A stretch of 64,000 bases of DNA from Leptothermofonsia sichuanensis E412 (lineage in GTDB: Bacteria > Cyanobacteriota > Cyanobacteriia > Leptolyngbyales > Leptolyngbyaceae), in NCBI RefSeq assembly GCF_019891175.1, contig NZ_CP072600.1:1364001-1428000 (forward strand), given 5' to 3'. The position numbers and the translations under genes are program-made. Under the pieces are notes generated by a model. That model had not been told where the DNA came from and searched no databases. It worked only from the letters and a program-made list of their open reading frames with translations. Shown here piece after piece: positions 9,151-18,200 of this stretch; position 1 is the stretch's first letter; each line of letters starts with the position of its first letter.

Positions 9151-10287
9151 TCAATTCTCTGCCACAGAGTGAGGCGTAATCACATCCAGCCGCACAGGGG
9201 CAACGCCCGTCTGGATTAAACCCAACACCCTTGCCGCTGCCGTGGACAGGTCAATGATGCGATTGCCATGAAAAGGACCGCGATCATTGATGCGGACGAT
9301 CACCGAAAGACCGTTATCCAGGTTGGTCACACGCACCTGGGTTCCAAAGGGCAAACTGCGGTGGGCAGCGGTCATTTTGTGCTCGTTGAAGATTTCACCA
9401 CTGGCACTCTGGTTTCCGTGGAAACCGGGACCATACCAGGACGCCATACCACTCAGGGCAATGCGAAAAGGACCAACTGAAACCTGAGTCTGACGCCGGG
9501 GTTTGCCGGTCACTTCCGACAGCGGATCCGCATTGCCCAGCAGGCGACGTAAGCGATTGGTTGCCTGGAGGGCATCATTCTCTGGATTGCGGGTGGTGTC
9601 GGGCAAGATGGTGTTAGAGTTCATCACAGCCAGAACCTGATCACCTGCCTTAATGACATAGCCAGAATCGCCCGGTCTGGACTCCCAACTAACGGTGATG
9701 GTTCTGGCATCTACTCCGTCGCGGTTGAGCTGGTTCAATTTAGCGGCAATTTCCGATGCCCGCCAGACTGGATCACTTTGGGAAGGCACCTCATCCCCTG
9801 AAACAGAAGCAGAGTTTGGCGAGGTTTGGGGGGATGGCGGAGTTGTTTCCGATGAGGCTTCAGGATTGGTGGAAGTCTCTACAGACTTTGCTTGAGTTCC
9901 CAGTTTGACTTCACTGGATGGTTGAGTACCCAGTTTGACTCTGGCTGAAACCGATTGTTCAGAGCCAAGGACGGTCAAGACTGGAATATTACGGACATAG
10001 AGAGTGGCGGCTTTGCGCCCTGATAGTTCATGGGCATGAACTTTAGCGATCGCGGCTTCATTCCCTTCGAGGGCTGGTTGAGGGGATTGCTCTCCCAGTT
10101 TCACCACTTCACTCGTTAAATCGAGGATAGGAGTAGAAGGTTGATTGGCGGCTACTTTGAGGCTCTTTTCAGAACCGAGGTCTACTGCTTCAGAGACTTC
10201 AGACAAATTGGCATATCCAGCCAGGGGAGTACCAAGGGTTGAAAGCAACAGGGTCGCAGTAAGACCGCTCAGAAGTTTTTGATTCAT
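9151..10287 (-). CDS. RlpA-like protein with double-psi beta-barrel
   Basis: A 378-aa exported protein; the start at 10287 (MNQKLLSGLTATLLLSTLG) gives a signal peptide, while the longer open frame adds 20 residues without one. The C-terminal ~95 residues are the RlpA/DPBB domain: 'GMASWYGPGFHGNQSASGE', 'MTAAHRSLPFGTQVRVTN' and 'VRINDRGPFHGNRIIDLS'. The conserved Asp of the DRGPF motif and His of the AAHRSLPFGT motif are the positions linked to lytic transglycosylase activity. The middle contains repeats of 'VKLG' and a Ser/Thr/Pro-rich linker, then a domain around residues 175-240. Likely acts on peptidoglycan glycan strands in the periplasm. No SPOR domain is seen. Confidence 0.85.
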   Translation of the reverse strand: MNQKLLSGLTATLLLSTLGTPLAGYANLSEVSEAVDLGSEKSLKVAANQPSTPILDLTSEVVKLGEQSPQPALEGNEAAIAKVHAHELSGRKAATLYVRNIPVLTVLGSEQSVSARVKLGTQPSSEVKLGTQAKSVETSTNPEASSETTPPSPQTSPNSASVSGDEVPSQSDPVWRASEIAAKLNQLNRDGVDARTITVSWESRPGDSGYVIKAGDQVLAVMNSNTILPDTTRNPENDALQATNRLRRLLGNADPLSEVTGKPRRQTQVSVGPFRIALSGMASWYGPGFHGNQSASGEIFNEHKMTAAHRSLPFGTQVRVTNLDNGLSVIVRINDRGPFHGNRIIDLSTAAARVLGLIQTGVAPVRLDVITPHSVAEN

Positions 10288-10774
10288 ACACTCATGGTTT
10301 AAGGGCACCTGTAGCGAGAAACCGTGGGATCTGAGTGTGACACTCAATCACCTGGCACATCGCCAACTCGTACTCGTTACGTGTTCACTCCGGAGATTTA
10401 GAACTGCAACAGACTATCACGAAGTTTTTCCATTGGGGATCAGGGATCGTACAAATTCCCCCTGAACTTCATGGAGACTTCATAAAACCAAAATATTCTC
10501 AAAGGCTTTTCGAGAAAGGAATGCAGCCACTTTTTGGTTTCAGGCGCTTCATGAAAACTTTATAGAAACTTCACATCTTTTGTAGAGGTTTGCTGGCATC
10601 CGTCTTTTTCTGAACCAGGACTGAGCCTGGACTTCCTCTGCGCTGCCCCCTGTGCCAGTTAAAATACAACCAATTTGAAAAATACAACCGATTCGAAAAC
10701 GTCCTGGGTTTGATACCCAGCACTGGCAGTCCAGCCTTTTCGGATAGGCTTTTAGGGAAATGACGGGTTGACGC
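10288..10774. other. Divergent intergenic region between rlpA-like and purM
   Basis: Contains a degenerate family-1 palindrome near purM (10688-10755) and A/T-rich sequence with repeated CTTCATGRA words. Promoters for both neighbours must lie here. I looked for a c-di-AMP riboswitch upstream of the RlpA gene and could not support one. Confidence 0.4.
10688..10755. repeat. Family-1 palindromic repeat, degenerate copy
   Basis: The right end CCTTTTCGGATAGGCTTTT is intact; the left end (ATTCGAAAACGTCCTGG) and core have diverged from the 69-bp consensus. It ends about 20 bases before the purM start, so it probably lies in the purM leader. Confidence 0.5.
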
Positions 10775-11815
10775 ATGGATTACCGCGAGGCGGGGGTAGA
10801 TGTAGAAGCGGGTCGGGCATTTGTAGACCGAATTCGCCAGCAGGTGAACAGCACTGCTCGACCAGAGGTTTTGGGTGGGTTGGGTGGCTTTAGCGGCTTG
10901 TTTCAGCTTCCCGTGGGATACCAGGAACCTGTTCTGGTATCGGGTACGGATGGAGTTGGGACAAAGCTGAAACTGGCACAGAATCTTGATCGCCACGATA
11001 CAGTCGGCATAGACCTGGTAGCGATGTGTGTCAACGATGTGCTCACCTGTGGTGCAGAGCCATTGTTTTTTCTGGACTATCTGGCAACCGGGCAACTCAA
11101 CCCTGACCAGCTAGAGCAGGTGGTGGTGGGGATAGCAGCGGGCTGTCGTCTGGCGGGCTGCGCTCTGCTGGGAGGAGAAACCGCAGAAATGCCAGGATTT
11201 TACTCGCCCGGAGAGTACGATCTGGCGGGCTTTTGCGTTGGGATTGTGGAAAAAAGCAAGCTGCTGGATGGCTCCCAAGTGCAGGTGGGAGATGTGGCGA
11301 TCGGTTTAGCCAGCCAGGGTGTTCACAGCAACGGGTTCAGTCTGGTGCGAAAAATTGTTGGCGATCGCGGCTTTGCCTGGGGCTATCGCCCAGAAATGTT
11401 GGCAGGCAAAAGTCTGGGAGAGGTGCTGCTGACCCCCACCCAGATCTACGTCAGGCCAGTTCTGGCGGCACTCAAACAAGGACTTGACATTCATGCAATG
11501 GCACACATCACCGGTGGAGGACTACCGGAAAATTTGCCCCGCTGTTTAGGCAAAGATCAGGCAGTCAAAATTAATCCAGGTTCCTGGAACATTCTGCCAA
11601 TTTTTGAATGGTTGGCACAGACAGGAAATGTTCCTCCTTCTGAGATGTTTAATACGTTTAATATGGGCATCGGATTCGTAGTGTTGGTTCCCCCCAATCA
11701 GGTGACCCCAACCATCCAATATTTTGAATCACAAATGATTCCAGCCTATGCCATAGGTGAAGTCATTTCAGGGAATGGAGCGCTGATTGGTTTGCCGGAG
11801 GAGGGCAGTGCCTAA
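10775..11815 (+). CDS. purM: Phosphoribosylformylglycinamidine cyclo-ligase (AIR synthetase)
   Basis: Catalyses ATP-dependent closure of FGAM to AIR, step five of purine synthesis. The 346-aa protein has the PurM signatures '[10 protein letters not shown]', '[14 protein letters not shown]' (about residue 51), '[20 protein letters not shown]', '[11 protein letters not shown]' and '[13 protein letters not shown]'. Its stop codon lies just downstream of the GTG start of rsmA, so the two are translationally coupled. Confidence 0.97.
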   Translation: MDYREAGVDVEAGRAFVDRIRQQVNSTARPEVLGGLGGFSGLFQLPVGYQEPVLVSGTDGVGTKLKLAQNLDRHDTVGIDLVAMCVNDVLTCGAEPLFFLDYLATGQLNPDQLEQVVVGIAAGCRLAGCALLGGETAEMPGFYSPGEYDLAGFCVGIVEKSKLLDGSQVQVGDVAIGLASQGVHSNGFSLVRKIVGDRGFAWGYRPEMLAGKSLGEVLLTPTQIYVRPVLAALKQGLDIHAMAHITGGGLPENLPRCLGKDQAVKINPGSWNILPIFEWLAQTGNVPPSEMFNTFNMGIGFVVLVPPNQVTPTIQYFESQMIPAYAIGEVISGNGALIGLPEEGSA

Positions 11816-12620
11816 AGCCCGGAAACAGTTTGGTCAACACTGGCTGCGGAGTGAAAAAGCACTCCGCAAAATTGTTGCTGCGGCAGAGTTGTCTGGCAGC
11901 GATCGCGTTTTAGAAATTGGTCCCGGTACTGGTGTCTTAACCCGGCAATTACTAGCCCATGCAGCAGCAGTTGTTGCGGTAGAAATAGACCGGGATCTGT
12001 GTGAAATTTTGGCTCAAAAATTAGGCAAACTTGAAAATTTTTTGCTGCTCCAGGGAGACTTTCTTACGTTAGATTTGGCTGCCTTACTTAACCCATTTCC
12101 TGCGTTTCAAAATCCCAATAAGGTGGTTGCCAATATTCCCTATAACATTACTGGACCCATCCTGGAAAAATTGCTGGGTACGATTGCCAATCCGAATCCG
12201 CAACCGTTTCAGGCGATTATTCTGCTGTTGCAAAAAGAAGTTGCCCAGCGATTGACGGCAAAGCCCGGTTCTACCCACTTTGGAGCGTTATCTGTGCGGG
12301 TGCAATACCTGGCGGCATGTCAATTGATTTGTGATGTCCCGGCTATAGCATTTCAACCCCCACCCAGGGTTGATTCTGCTGTTATTCGCCTCATCCCCCG
12401 CCCGATAGAAACCCCTGTCCACAATCCTCACCACATGGAAACCCTGATCAAACTCGGCTTTGCCAGCAAACGAAAAATGCTGCGAAATAACCTGAAAAGC
12501 CTGATTGATAGTGACCAACTGAGTCAAATCCTGGAAGAATTAAATGTGAACTCCCAATCTCGCGCTGAGGATTTAAGTGTTGAGAACTGGGTGTCATTGA
12601 GTAATGTCCTGACGCAATAA
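11808..12620 (+). CDS. rsmA: 16S rRNA (adenine1518/1519-N6)-dimethyltransferase
   Basis: Dimethylates two adjacent adenines in the 3' hairpin of 16S rRNA (KsgA family), a late step in 30S maturation. The start is placed at GTG 11808, preceded by GGAGGAGG, giving [12 protein letters not shown], the family's normal N-terminus; an upstream start would overlap purM further. SAM motif '[16 protein letters not shown]' and catalytic NxPY as 'NIPYNITGP' are present, as is the C-terminal '[12 protein letters not shown]'. Length is 270 aa. It overlaps purM by eight bases. Confidence 0.96.
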   Translation: MPKARKQFGQHWLRSEKALRKIVAAAELSGSDRVLEIGPGTGVLTRQLLAHAAAVVAVEIDRDLCEILAQKLGKLENFLLLQGDFLTLDLAALLNPFPAFQNPNKVVANIPYNITGPILEKLLGTIANPNPQPFQAIILLLQKEVAQRLTAKPGSTHFGALSVRVQYLAACQLICDVPAIAFQPPPRVDSAVIRLIPRPIETPVHNPHHMETLIKLGFASKRKMLRNNLKSLIDSDQLSQILEELNVNSQSRAEDLSVENWVSLSNVLTQ

Positions 12621-12642
12621 AGGATGCTAAGTCAGTCCTTAA

Positions 12643-12703
12643 CGACTATCCCCCAAAAACTGTCAATGTCCAAACCCGGACCGGGGAAGTTTTCGGATAG
12701 TCT
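12643..12703. repeat. Family-1 palindromic repeat, degenerate copy
   Basis: GACTATCC near the left end and GTTTTCGGATAGTC at the right end bracket a diverged core (61 bp). It sits between rsmA and ispE, so it may be transcribed. Confidence 0.5.
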
Positions 12704-12730
12704 TTTATCCTTCATCCTTCATCTTCTCCA

Positions 12731-13672
12731 ATGCGCTCTTATTCCCTGCTGGCTCCTGCCAAGATTAATCTTTATCTGGAAATTTTAGGCGATCGCCCGG
12801 ATGGGTTTCATGAACTGATTATGGTACTCCAGAGTGTGGACCTGGCAGATCGGATTGATATTCGTGCCAACGGTTCCCAAACCATTCATGTTCGGTGTAA
12901 CCATCCTCAAGTGCCGATAGACAGCAGTAACCTGGCATATCAGGCAGTCGCACTGATGAGCCAGCACTTTCCAGAGCAGTTTGCACGCTTTGGAGGGGTG
13001 GATATTTATATAGATAAACAAATTCCTGTTGGGGCAGGCATGGCAGGTGGATCCAGCAATGGGGCGGCTGTTCTGGTGGGAATTGATCTCCTGTGGAAAC
13101 TGGGGCTGACTCATGATGAGCTGCAAACCCTTGGAGCACAGTTGGGATCAGATGTCCCCTTCTGTATTGCTGGAGGTACTGCCCTGGCAACTGGGCGGGG
13201 GGAAAAGCTGGATTCCTTGCCCGGCTTAGACAATCTCTATGTTGTTTTAGCCAAATATCGCAGCCTTTCAGTATCCACTCCCTGGGCGTACAAAACCTAT
13301 CGGCAGCGATTTGGCGATTCCTACCTGTCGAAATCTGCTTTTGAAGAACGGCAAAAGCAGATTCATGCCGCTCCCATGATGGCTGCGATCGCCCATCGAG
13401 ACAGCCCCCAGATCGGCAAATTACTCTACAACGACCTGGAAAAAGTAGTACTACCGGAATACCCTCAGGTTTTAGAGTTACGCGAAACCTTTGAGAAAAT
13501 GGGCACTCTGGGCACCATGATGTCTGGCTCTGGACCGACTGTGTTTGCCCTGGCAGAATCCCTGGCAGAAGCCAGGGCAATTCGAGAAAAAATGCAGACC
13601 GCCATCCCCAATCCGGATTTAGAACTTTGGGTGACAAAGTTCAGACAGTCTGGAATTCAGGTGGTGGATTGA
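12731..13672 (+). CDS. ispE: 4-diphosphocytidyl-2-C-methyl-D-erythritol kinase
   Basis: ATP-dependent phosphorylation of CDP-ME in the MEP pathway, which feeds carotenoids, the chlorophyll phytyl chain and quinones. A 313-aa GHMP kinase with 'YSLLAPAKINLYLEILGDRP' at the N-terminus, the ATP-binding loop 'PVGAGMAGGSSNGAAVL' (about residue 97) and the C-terminal 'GTMMSGSGPTVFAL'. It lies 110 bp after rsmA in the same direction, consistent with one transcription unit with purM-rsmA. Confidence 0.97.
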   Translation: MRSYSLLAPAKINLYLEILGDRPDGFHELIMVLQSVDLADRIDIRANGSQTIHVRCNHPQVPIDSSNLAYQAVALMSQHFPEQFARFGGVDIYIDKQIPVGAGMAGGSSNGAAVLVGIDLLWKLGLTHDELQTLGAQLGSDVPFCIAGGTALATGRGEKLDSLPGLDNLYVVLAKYRSLSVSTPWAYKTYRQRFGDSYLSKSAFEERQKQIHAAPMMAAIAHRDSPQIGKLLYNDLEKVVLPEYPQVLELRETFEKMGTLGTMMSGSGPTVFALAESLAEARAIREKMQTAIPNPDLELWVTKFRQSGIQVVD

Positions 13673-13724
13673 AGAAGGGTACGGGATGCTTTACTGCTCG
13701 TTCTTGGGCGGACGAACATAAATA

Positions 13725-14420
13725 TCACACGTTCCCGTAGACCGGAATGGTCGCACCGCGTACATCGCGGGCCGCTTCTGAAGCCAGGAAGCAAATTACG
13801 TCTGCCAGCGATTCGGGTTTGACCCATTGGGAGGCATTCTCCCCACCCATGGCAGCCCGGTTAGCAGGTGTGTCAATGATGCTGGGGAGAACAACATTAG
13901 CCGTAATATTCGTGCCTCTGGTTTCGGCAGCGATCGCCTTCGTGAGCGCCACAACCCCTGCTTTCGAGGCACAGTAAGCCGCTAACTGTCCACCTGGTTC
14001 AACGGCTCCCCGTGAGCCAGTGGTCACAATCCGTCCATAATTCTGTTCCAGCATTTTTCGGAGACTATGCTTGCAGACCAGGAACGTAGTCGTCAGGTTT
14101 AACTCAAAGTCCTGCTTCCACTGTTCCAGGCTATATTCATGGGTTGGTCCCATGGAAAAACCACCCACCAGATGAATCAACACATCGACCCGTTCCATGC
14201 CATCCACCAGATCCTGGACAGCCGATTCGCGGGTCAAGTCAACCGCAGTGAAGCGAATACGGGAGAAGTCCGCAGGGGACAAATAACTCTTCAACCGCTC
14301 AACCTCCCTGGCACTGTGGTAGGGAATAGTAATCTCAGCCCCCTGAGCCAGAACCTTTGGCGTGACACCCAGCCCCAGCCCTCCTGTTCCGCCTGTTAAT
14401 AAAACCTGCTTGCCTTTCAT
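13725..14420 (-). CDS. Short-chain dehydrogenase/reductase (3-oxoacyl-ACP reductase-like)
   Basis: A classical SDR of 231 aa when started at 14420 (MKGKQVLLTGGTGGLG); the longer open frame would add 58 residues coming from a repeat-rich leader. Cofactor motif TGGTGGLGLG, 'LIHLVGGFSMG' in place of NNAG, catalytic Ser in 'IVTTGSRGAVEPGG' and YCASK. The substrate cannot be read from the sequence; FabG-like or other carbonyl reduction is possible. Three DnaA-box-like sites lie directly upstream. Confidence 0.82.
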   Translation of the reverse strand: MKGKQVLLTGGTGGLGLGVTPKVLAQGAEITIPYHSAREVERLKSYLSPADFSRIRFTAVDLTRESAVQDLVDGMERVDVLIHLVGGFSMGPTHEYSLEQWKQDFELNLTTTFLVCKHSLRKMLEQNYGRIVTTGSRGAVEPGGQLAAYCASKAGVVALTKAIAAETRGTNITANVVLPSIIDTPANRAAMGGENASQWVKPESLADVICFLASEAARDVRGATIPVYGNV

Positions 14421-14459
14421 GACTGAGTGTTTTGTGTAAACGCGGCGCACCGCCTCTTT

Positions 14460-14520
14460 TGTGGAAAACTTGCCAAAGTCTGTGGAAAACCCCTGGAAAA
14501 GCTCAAATTCCTGTGGAAAA
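14460..14520. promoter_or_regulatory. Cluster of three DnaA-box-like sites (TTTTCCACA)
   Basis: TGTGGAAAA, the complement of the cyanobacterial DnaA box TTTTCCACA, occurs at 14460-14468, 14481-14489 and 14512-14520, all in the same orientation. A degenerate CCTGGAAAA lies at 14492-14500. The cluster sits 40-100 bp upstream of the SDR gene start. It could be a DnaA-controlled promoter, a DnaA titration site or part of an origin. Neither dnaA nor dnaN is in the window. Confidence 0.4.
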
Positions 14521-14587
14521 CCTGTACTCGTAAAGGCAGCAGGAAATAGGGTAAAAGGAAATTGAAGGGGGAGCATGGTGGATGAGA

Positions 14588-14621
14588 ATTCCACTGCTCA
14601 TTAAATTCCACTGCTCATTAA
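14588..14621. repeat. Two perfect tandem copies of a 17-bp unit
   Basis: ATTCCACTGCTCATTAA is repeated twice without a gap, immediately downstream of the DUF3318 stop codon. Confidence 0.8.
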
Positions 14622-15266
14622 TTAATAGACTTCCCCTGCCTGATTTTTCAATTTTGCCTTTGCCCTGGCAGCACTTTTCTTGAGTGCATCCAGACGCGCT
14701 TCATATTTTGCCCGCAAACGCTTCTTGGGGGATTGCTCAATCAGGGCTTTAAGGGCACTACCTAGACTCTTGTAGGCATTGGGCAGAGTATAGCCAAAGC
14801 GCTGGGCCAGGGCGATCGCTCGCTCATCCGCCTCGATCAAATCCTTCATCACCTTTTCACCACTATTCTTCTGCCACAGTCGCCAACCTGACACACCACA
14901 CAGCGCCAGTGCCAGCAACAACAGCAAGCCATCCTGTACCCAAAGCTCACCTACAGCACCCCCCAAACCAATTGCCAGTGCTGCCATTTCCCAACCATCT
15001 TTGGGAATGGTGTCGTTTTGAATCCGGGCAACTTCGTGCCAGAATAATAAATTTCGTTGGTCAAGTGCCAGCTGCTCCCACTTCACCATGTCGATTTGAA
15101 CTTCGACCTCGTCTTTACCGATCTCTTCGCAGGTAATCAGGGGTGGGTTGACTGCCGTAGTCGCCTCAACGGACACCCAGCTTTGCAATTCTGGAGGAAG
15201 CAGGGTTCTCAACCGCCTCAGCTCACTCATTTCAGCCTTCGCAGACGAGGATGCGTATGATGTCAT
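14622..15266 (-). CDS. DUF3318 domain-containing protein
   Basis: A 214-aa protein of a family restricted to cyanobacteria. It starts with 'SELRRLRTLLPPELQSWVSV', has a central segment 'NLLFWHEVARIQND', two adjacent hydrophobic segments (about 105-140) and a lysine/arginine-rich C-terminus ending 'KKSAARAKAKLKNQ'. The HEVARI motif and membrane hairpin are family features. The function is unknown; a membrane-associated role is inferred from the hydrophobic pair. Confidence 0.85.
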   Translation of the reverse strand: MTSYASSSAKAEMSELRRLRTLLPPELQSWVSVEATTAVNPPLITCEEIGKDEVEVQIDMVKWEQLALDQRNLLFWHEVARIQNDTIPKDGWEMAALAIGLGGAVGELWVQDGLLLLLALALCGVSGWRLWQKNSGEKVMKDLIEADERAIALAQRFGYTLPNAYKSLGSALKALIEQSPKKRLRAKYEARLDALKKSAARAKAKLKNQAGEVY

Positions 15267-15482
15267 GGTCTAACTCAGAGAAAATCAGAATGGGAAAAGG
15301 TTCCTCTTGGATCATAGCGATCCTGGAGGATGAATGGCGTTGCGTTTATTCTCTAGGATTTCATTGGTCAAATGCAAGGACGATCGCCTGGTGGCTCATC
15401 AGCCCTGGATGTGTGAGTCTGGGATCAGGGAGAAGTTATTCCGTTGGGGTTTTCAACCCACAAAATAATTCTTGCCAGACCA

Positions 15483-15662
15483 CTAACGTCTGGTCAGACT
15501 CCGTGGAGAGGAAGGGTATGAGAAGTCTGCCTGGTTGGAATAGTAAGAAACGATTGTTAAAGGTAACGTCAGGGTCAGTAAAGCAATCAGCGCTCCAACA
15601 ATCTCTGCAAGTCGGTTGGACGATCGCCCGGGCGAACTCGCAGACTGACTACCAGATTCCAT
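15483..15662 (-). CDS. Small single-pass membrane protein
   Basis: A 59-aa protein (start MESGSQSASSPG) with one transmembrane helix, 'RLAEIVGALIALLTLTLPL', followed by TIVSYYSN and a polar tail. Very similar short proteins with RLAEIVG...LTLTLPL recur in cyanobacteria as hypotheticals. It is alone between DUF3318 and the HTH-like gene. The pattern is compelling, but the size limits certainty. Confidence 0.55.
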   Translation of the reverse strand: MESGSQSASSPGRSSNRLAEIVGALIALLTLTLPLTIVSYYSNQADFSYPSSPRSLTRR

Positions 15663-15957
15663 AAAGATATGTTGTACCAGCAACGACGTATATTTATTTA
15701 ACCCACAGCGAATGAAATATCTGTCATTCCCTGTAATTTGATTTTAGCGAACCCTTCAGAAGAAAGCGTTGCCAGTAAACACTTGCAGGCGAACTCTCAA
15801 CGGCGGAACCATTCCGCTGTGTTCTGCGTGTCTCTGTGGTGAGTTGCAGATTATAGAATCCCTGGCATTGCTAAATCTGGGAATGAAAAAGGGGCGGGAT
15901 GAATTGAAACGAAGTTTCAATTCATCCCGCTTTTCAGCAACGCCGAATCCCCATTCC
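15663..15957. other. Intergenic region with repeat fragments
   Basis: Contains a partial family-2 repeat (CTGTGTTCTGCGTGTCTCTG at about 15819-15838, then GTGGTGAGTTGCAG) and a complete family-3 palindrome at 15898-15940. No gene is supported. Confidence 0.5.
15898..15940. repeat. Family-3 palindrome, copy 2
   Basis: Nearly perfect inverted repeat: GGGATGAATTGAAAC, GAAG, TTTCAATTCATCCCGC, followed by TTTTCAGCAACG. This is the best-formed member of the family in the window. Confidence 0.7.
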
Positions 15958-16308
15958 TCAATAGCGAGCTTTCAGCAGTTGATGAATGGTCTGCAATTCC
16001 AGCAAAATTGCCTGTAAGAGTTCCTGCGTTGGGGTCGGAGGCACCTCCCGGACTTCAATCATCACCTGCTTAATTTTCAGGACTTCCGTGGCAAACCGGG
16101 CAACTTCATTGGGGTGAAATAACAGGGGATCATCTTTACGCAGCCGCAGTTCAGGATTGAGCCGCTGGGGATTGTAGGCAGGATTCAAACAAGTAGGGTC
16201 GGTATTGGCATAACGATAGATGGAAGCCCTGGAGCGATTGAGCGCTTTTTGAACCGCTTCAATATCCATCAGCCCATGAGAACCTGTACCAGTATCCGTC
16301 TCTATCAT
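15958..16308 (-). CDS. Putative small HTH DNA-binding protein
   Basis: A 116-aa protein. Residues about 15-40 ('DIEAVQKALNRSRASIYRYA') look like a helix-turn-helix with a recognition helix that begins SRASIYRYA, as in excisionase/MerR-like or resolvase-type domains. The C-terminal part is helical ('PTQELLQAILLELQTIHQLL') and may mediate oligomerisation. A regulatory role is inference; no target is visible. Confidence 0.6.
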   Translation of the reverse strand: MIETDTGTGSHGLMDIEAVQKALNRSRASIYRYANTDPTCLNPAYNPQRLNPELRLRKDDPLLFHPNEVARFATEVLKIKQVMIEVREVPPTPTQELLQAILLELQTIHQLLKARY

Positions 16309-16673
16309 AGATATTCACAGAGTTCTATCTTTAGACTCAGGGAATCTTAGCATGGGATTTGTGGATTGCTGCATTCATATTGGAGGATCAATCGGGGATC
16401 TTGTGAGACCTCAACCTTGTGGGTAGATCGTCACGTTTGCACAGCCTTTCCCAGCCGGTATGAAATAGTGCATTGCGGCAGAAATCTTTCACCACAAAGG
16501 CACGAAGGGACACAGAGTTTCTTAAAGCCTATCCGAAAAGCCCCAATGGGCAAAGCCCAAACTCAGACTGAGGAAGTTCTCGGATAGGCTTTTAGTGTGC
16601 TTTGTGTCTTTGTGGTTCAAGCTAAAACTGGCGGGTTATCTTCGGCAACCTGCACTAGATCATGATCATCTGT
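16309..16673. other. Intergenic region with a composite repeat
   Basis: Holds the first copy of the composite repeat (about 16486-16658) in which a family-1 palindrome sits inside a family-2-like element. It ends 15 bp from the 3' end of recA. No gene is supported. Confidence 0.6.
16486..16658. repeat. Composite repeat, copy A (family 1 nested in family 2)
   Basis: The outer arms CACCACAAAGGCACGAAGGG...CACAGAG and GCTTTGTGTCTTTGTGGTTCAA enclose a 69-bp family-1 element (16524-16592, AAAGCCTATCCG...CGGATAGGCTTT). The right flank AACTGGCGGGTTAT continues to GGCAACCTGCACTAG. Copy B at about 20098-20272 has the same junctions, but its inner core is inverted relative to this one. Confidence 0.75.
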
Positions 16674-17747
16674 TTATGCTTCATCTTCAAAATCCTCTTC
16701 ATCCTCATCATCCAGATCCGTTCCTACCGAATTAGCGGAGACTACTGCCCCCATTTCCAGTTTCTGCCGCACTTCCTGTTCAATTTTTTGGGCAAACTCT
16801 GGTCTTTCATCGGCATATTTAATCGCATTATCTCGTCCCTGAGCAATATTATCGCCGTTGTAGCTGTACCAGGCACCCTTACGAATTACCACTCCAGTTT
16901 CCTCTGCCAGATCGATTAAACAGCCAAGAGTAGAAATGCCTCGACCAAAGATGACATCAAACTCTGCCACCCGGAAAGGAGGTGCAACCTTATTTTTGGC
17001 AACTTTAACCTTTGCCCGGATTCCATACTCTTCTGTACCCTTCTTCAAAGTTTGAATGCGCCGGATATCCAGACGAACAGACGCATAAAACTTCAGGGCC
17101 TGACCACCAGTTGTGGTTTCTGGGCTGCCATAGGTGACCCCAATCTTTTGCCGGAGCTGGTTTAAGAAGATGACTGTGCAGCCCGATTTACCCATGTTGC
17201 CGGTAATTTTCCGGAGTGCCTGACTCATCAAACGGGCTTGCAGACCCACATGGCTGTCCCCCATTTCCCCCTCAATTTCAGCACGGGGTACCAGAGCCGC
17301 AACGGAGTCAATCACGATAATGTCAACGGCGGACGATCGAACCAGTTGATCCACGATTTCCAGGGCAGCTTCTCCCGTGTCAGGTTGGGAAACCAGGAGA
17401 TTATCAATATCTACCCCCAATGCCCTGGCATAGGCAGGATCAAGGGCATGTTCTGCATCCACAAAAGCCGCAATCCCCCCTGTTTTTTGCACTTCAGCGA
17501 TGGCGTGCAGCGCCACAGTCGTTTTACCAGAACTCTCTGGACCGTAAATCTCAATTACCCGTCCCTTAGGAATTCCTCCGCCCAACGCCAGGTCAAGGGT
17601 CAGTGCCCCACTGGGGATGGTTTCAACCTTCATCCGACTGGCATCGCCCAGCCGCATGATGCTGCCTTTACCAAAGTTGCGCTCAATCTGAGTCAGAACC
17701 AGATTCAAGGCTTTTTGCTTATCTGAAGTCTCGGTTTTAGTAGCCAT
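16674..17747 (-). CDS. recA: Recombinase RecA
   Basis: ATP-dependent strand exchange protein central to homologous recombination and the SOS response. It has 357 aa, with Walker A '[17 protein letters not shown]' (about residue 67), Walker B '[17 protein letters not shown]', the loop L2 region '[20 protein letters not shown]' and an acidic C-terminal tail ([14 protein letters not shown]). Length and motifs are normal. I searched the upstream region for a cyanobacterial LexA box and found no convincing match. Confidence 0.98.
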   Translation of the reverse strand: MATKTETSDKQKALNLVLTQIERNFGKGSIMRLGDASRMKVETIPSGALTLDLALGGGIPKGRVIEIYGPESSGKTTVALHAIAEVQKTGGIAAFVDAEHALDPAYARALGVDIDNLLVSQPDTGEAALEIVDQLVRSSAVDIIVIDSVAALVPRAEIEGEMGDSHVGLQARLMSQALRKITGNMGKSGCTVIFLNQLRQKIGVTYGSPETTTGGQALKFYASVRLDIRRIQTLKKGTEEYGIRAKVKVAKNKVAPPFRVAEFDVIFGRGISTLGCLIDLAEETGVVIRKGAWYSYNGDNIAQGRDNAIKYADERPEFAQKIEQEVRQKLEMGAVVSANSVGTDLDDEDEEDFEDEA

Positions 17748-18200
17748 TAGCGTATGAATGGGGAGTATCTAGGGACGGTAAGTACACGGAATCTAACTTG
17801 GGGGAATTCTAATCCAAATATTCCCGTCTGCGCGGGAAGAAAAATTGCCTTCTGAATCATCGCTGGAACTGGAACCCTCTGAAGCCATTGGTATTCCTGA
17901 GAGAATTCATTGAAGACCGTGGTTTTTGCATGGAAACGTTTATCTTTCCAACGTTTATCCTTTCAATGGGTTTGGGATAAACCCTTGTAATGGGTGGTTT
18001 GAAATAGAATTAGGCATACCGCTCAATTCAAATGCAGTGTAATTCAGTCTATAAGGTATTCAAGAAAAACGTTTCAGGAGTTCTACGAAAATCGTTCATC
18101 GGATGGGAATCGGAATGGGGTAAGCACCGGAATTATTGAGCAAGCGGGTGAAAGAGAAATTGGTGAAAGAGAAATTGGTGAAAGAGAAATTAATGAATGG
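17748..18200. other. Divergent intergenic region between recA and xseA
   Basis: Two DNA-repair genes diverge from this 453-bp spacer. Apart from a perfect 15-bp tandem repeat near xseA, nothing else was recognised. Confidence 0.5.
18147..18191. repeat. Three perfect tandem copies of a 15-bp unit
   Basis: GGTGAAAGAGAAATT is repeated three times head to tail, ending nine bases before the xseA start. Copy-number change here would alter the leader of xseA. Confidence 0.85.

Noticed and set aside
10288-10530. Possible c-di-AMP (ydaO-type) riboswitch upstream of the RlpA-like gene.
   Set aside because: Considered because such riboswitches precede RlpA-like genes in some cyanobacteria, but I could not find the conserved core on the minus strand.
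17748-17830. LexA/SOS operator upstream of recA (AAGTACACGGAATC region).
   Set aside because: Does not fit the cyanobacterial RGTACNNNDGTWCB pattern in either direction.
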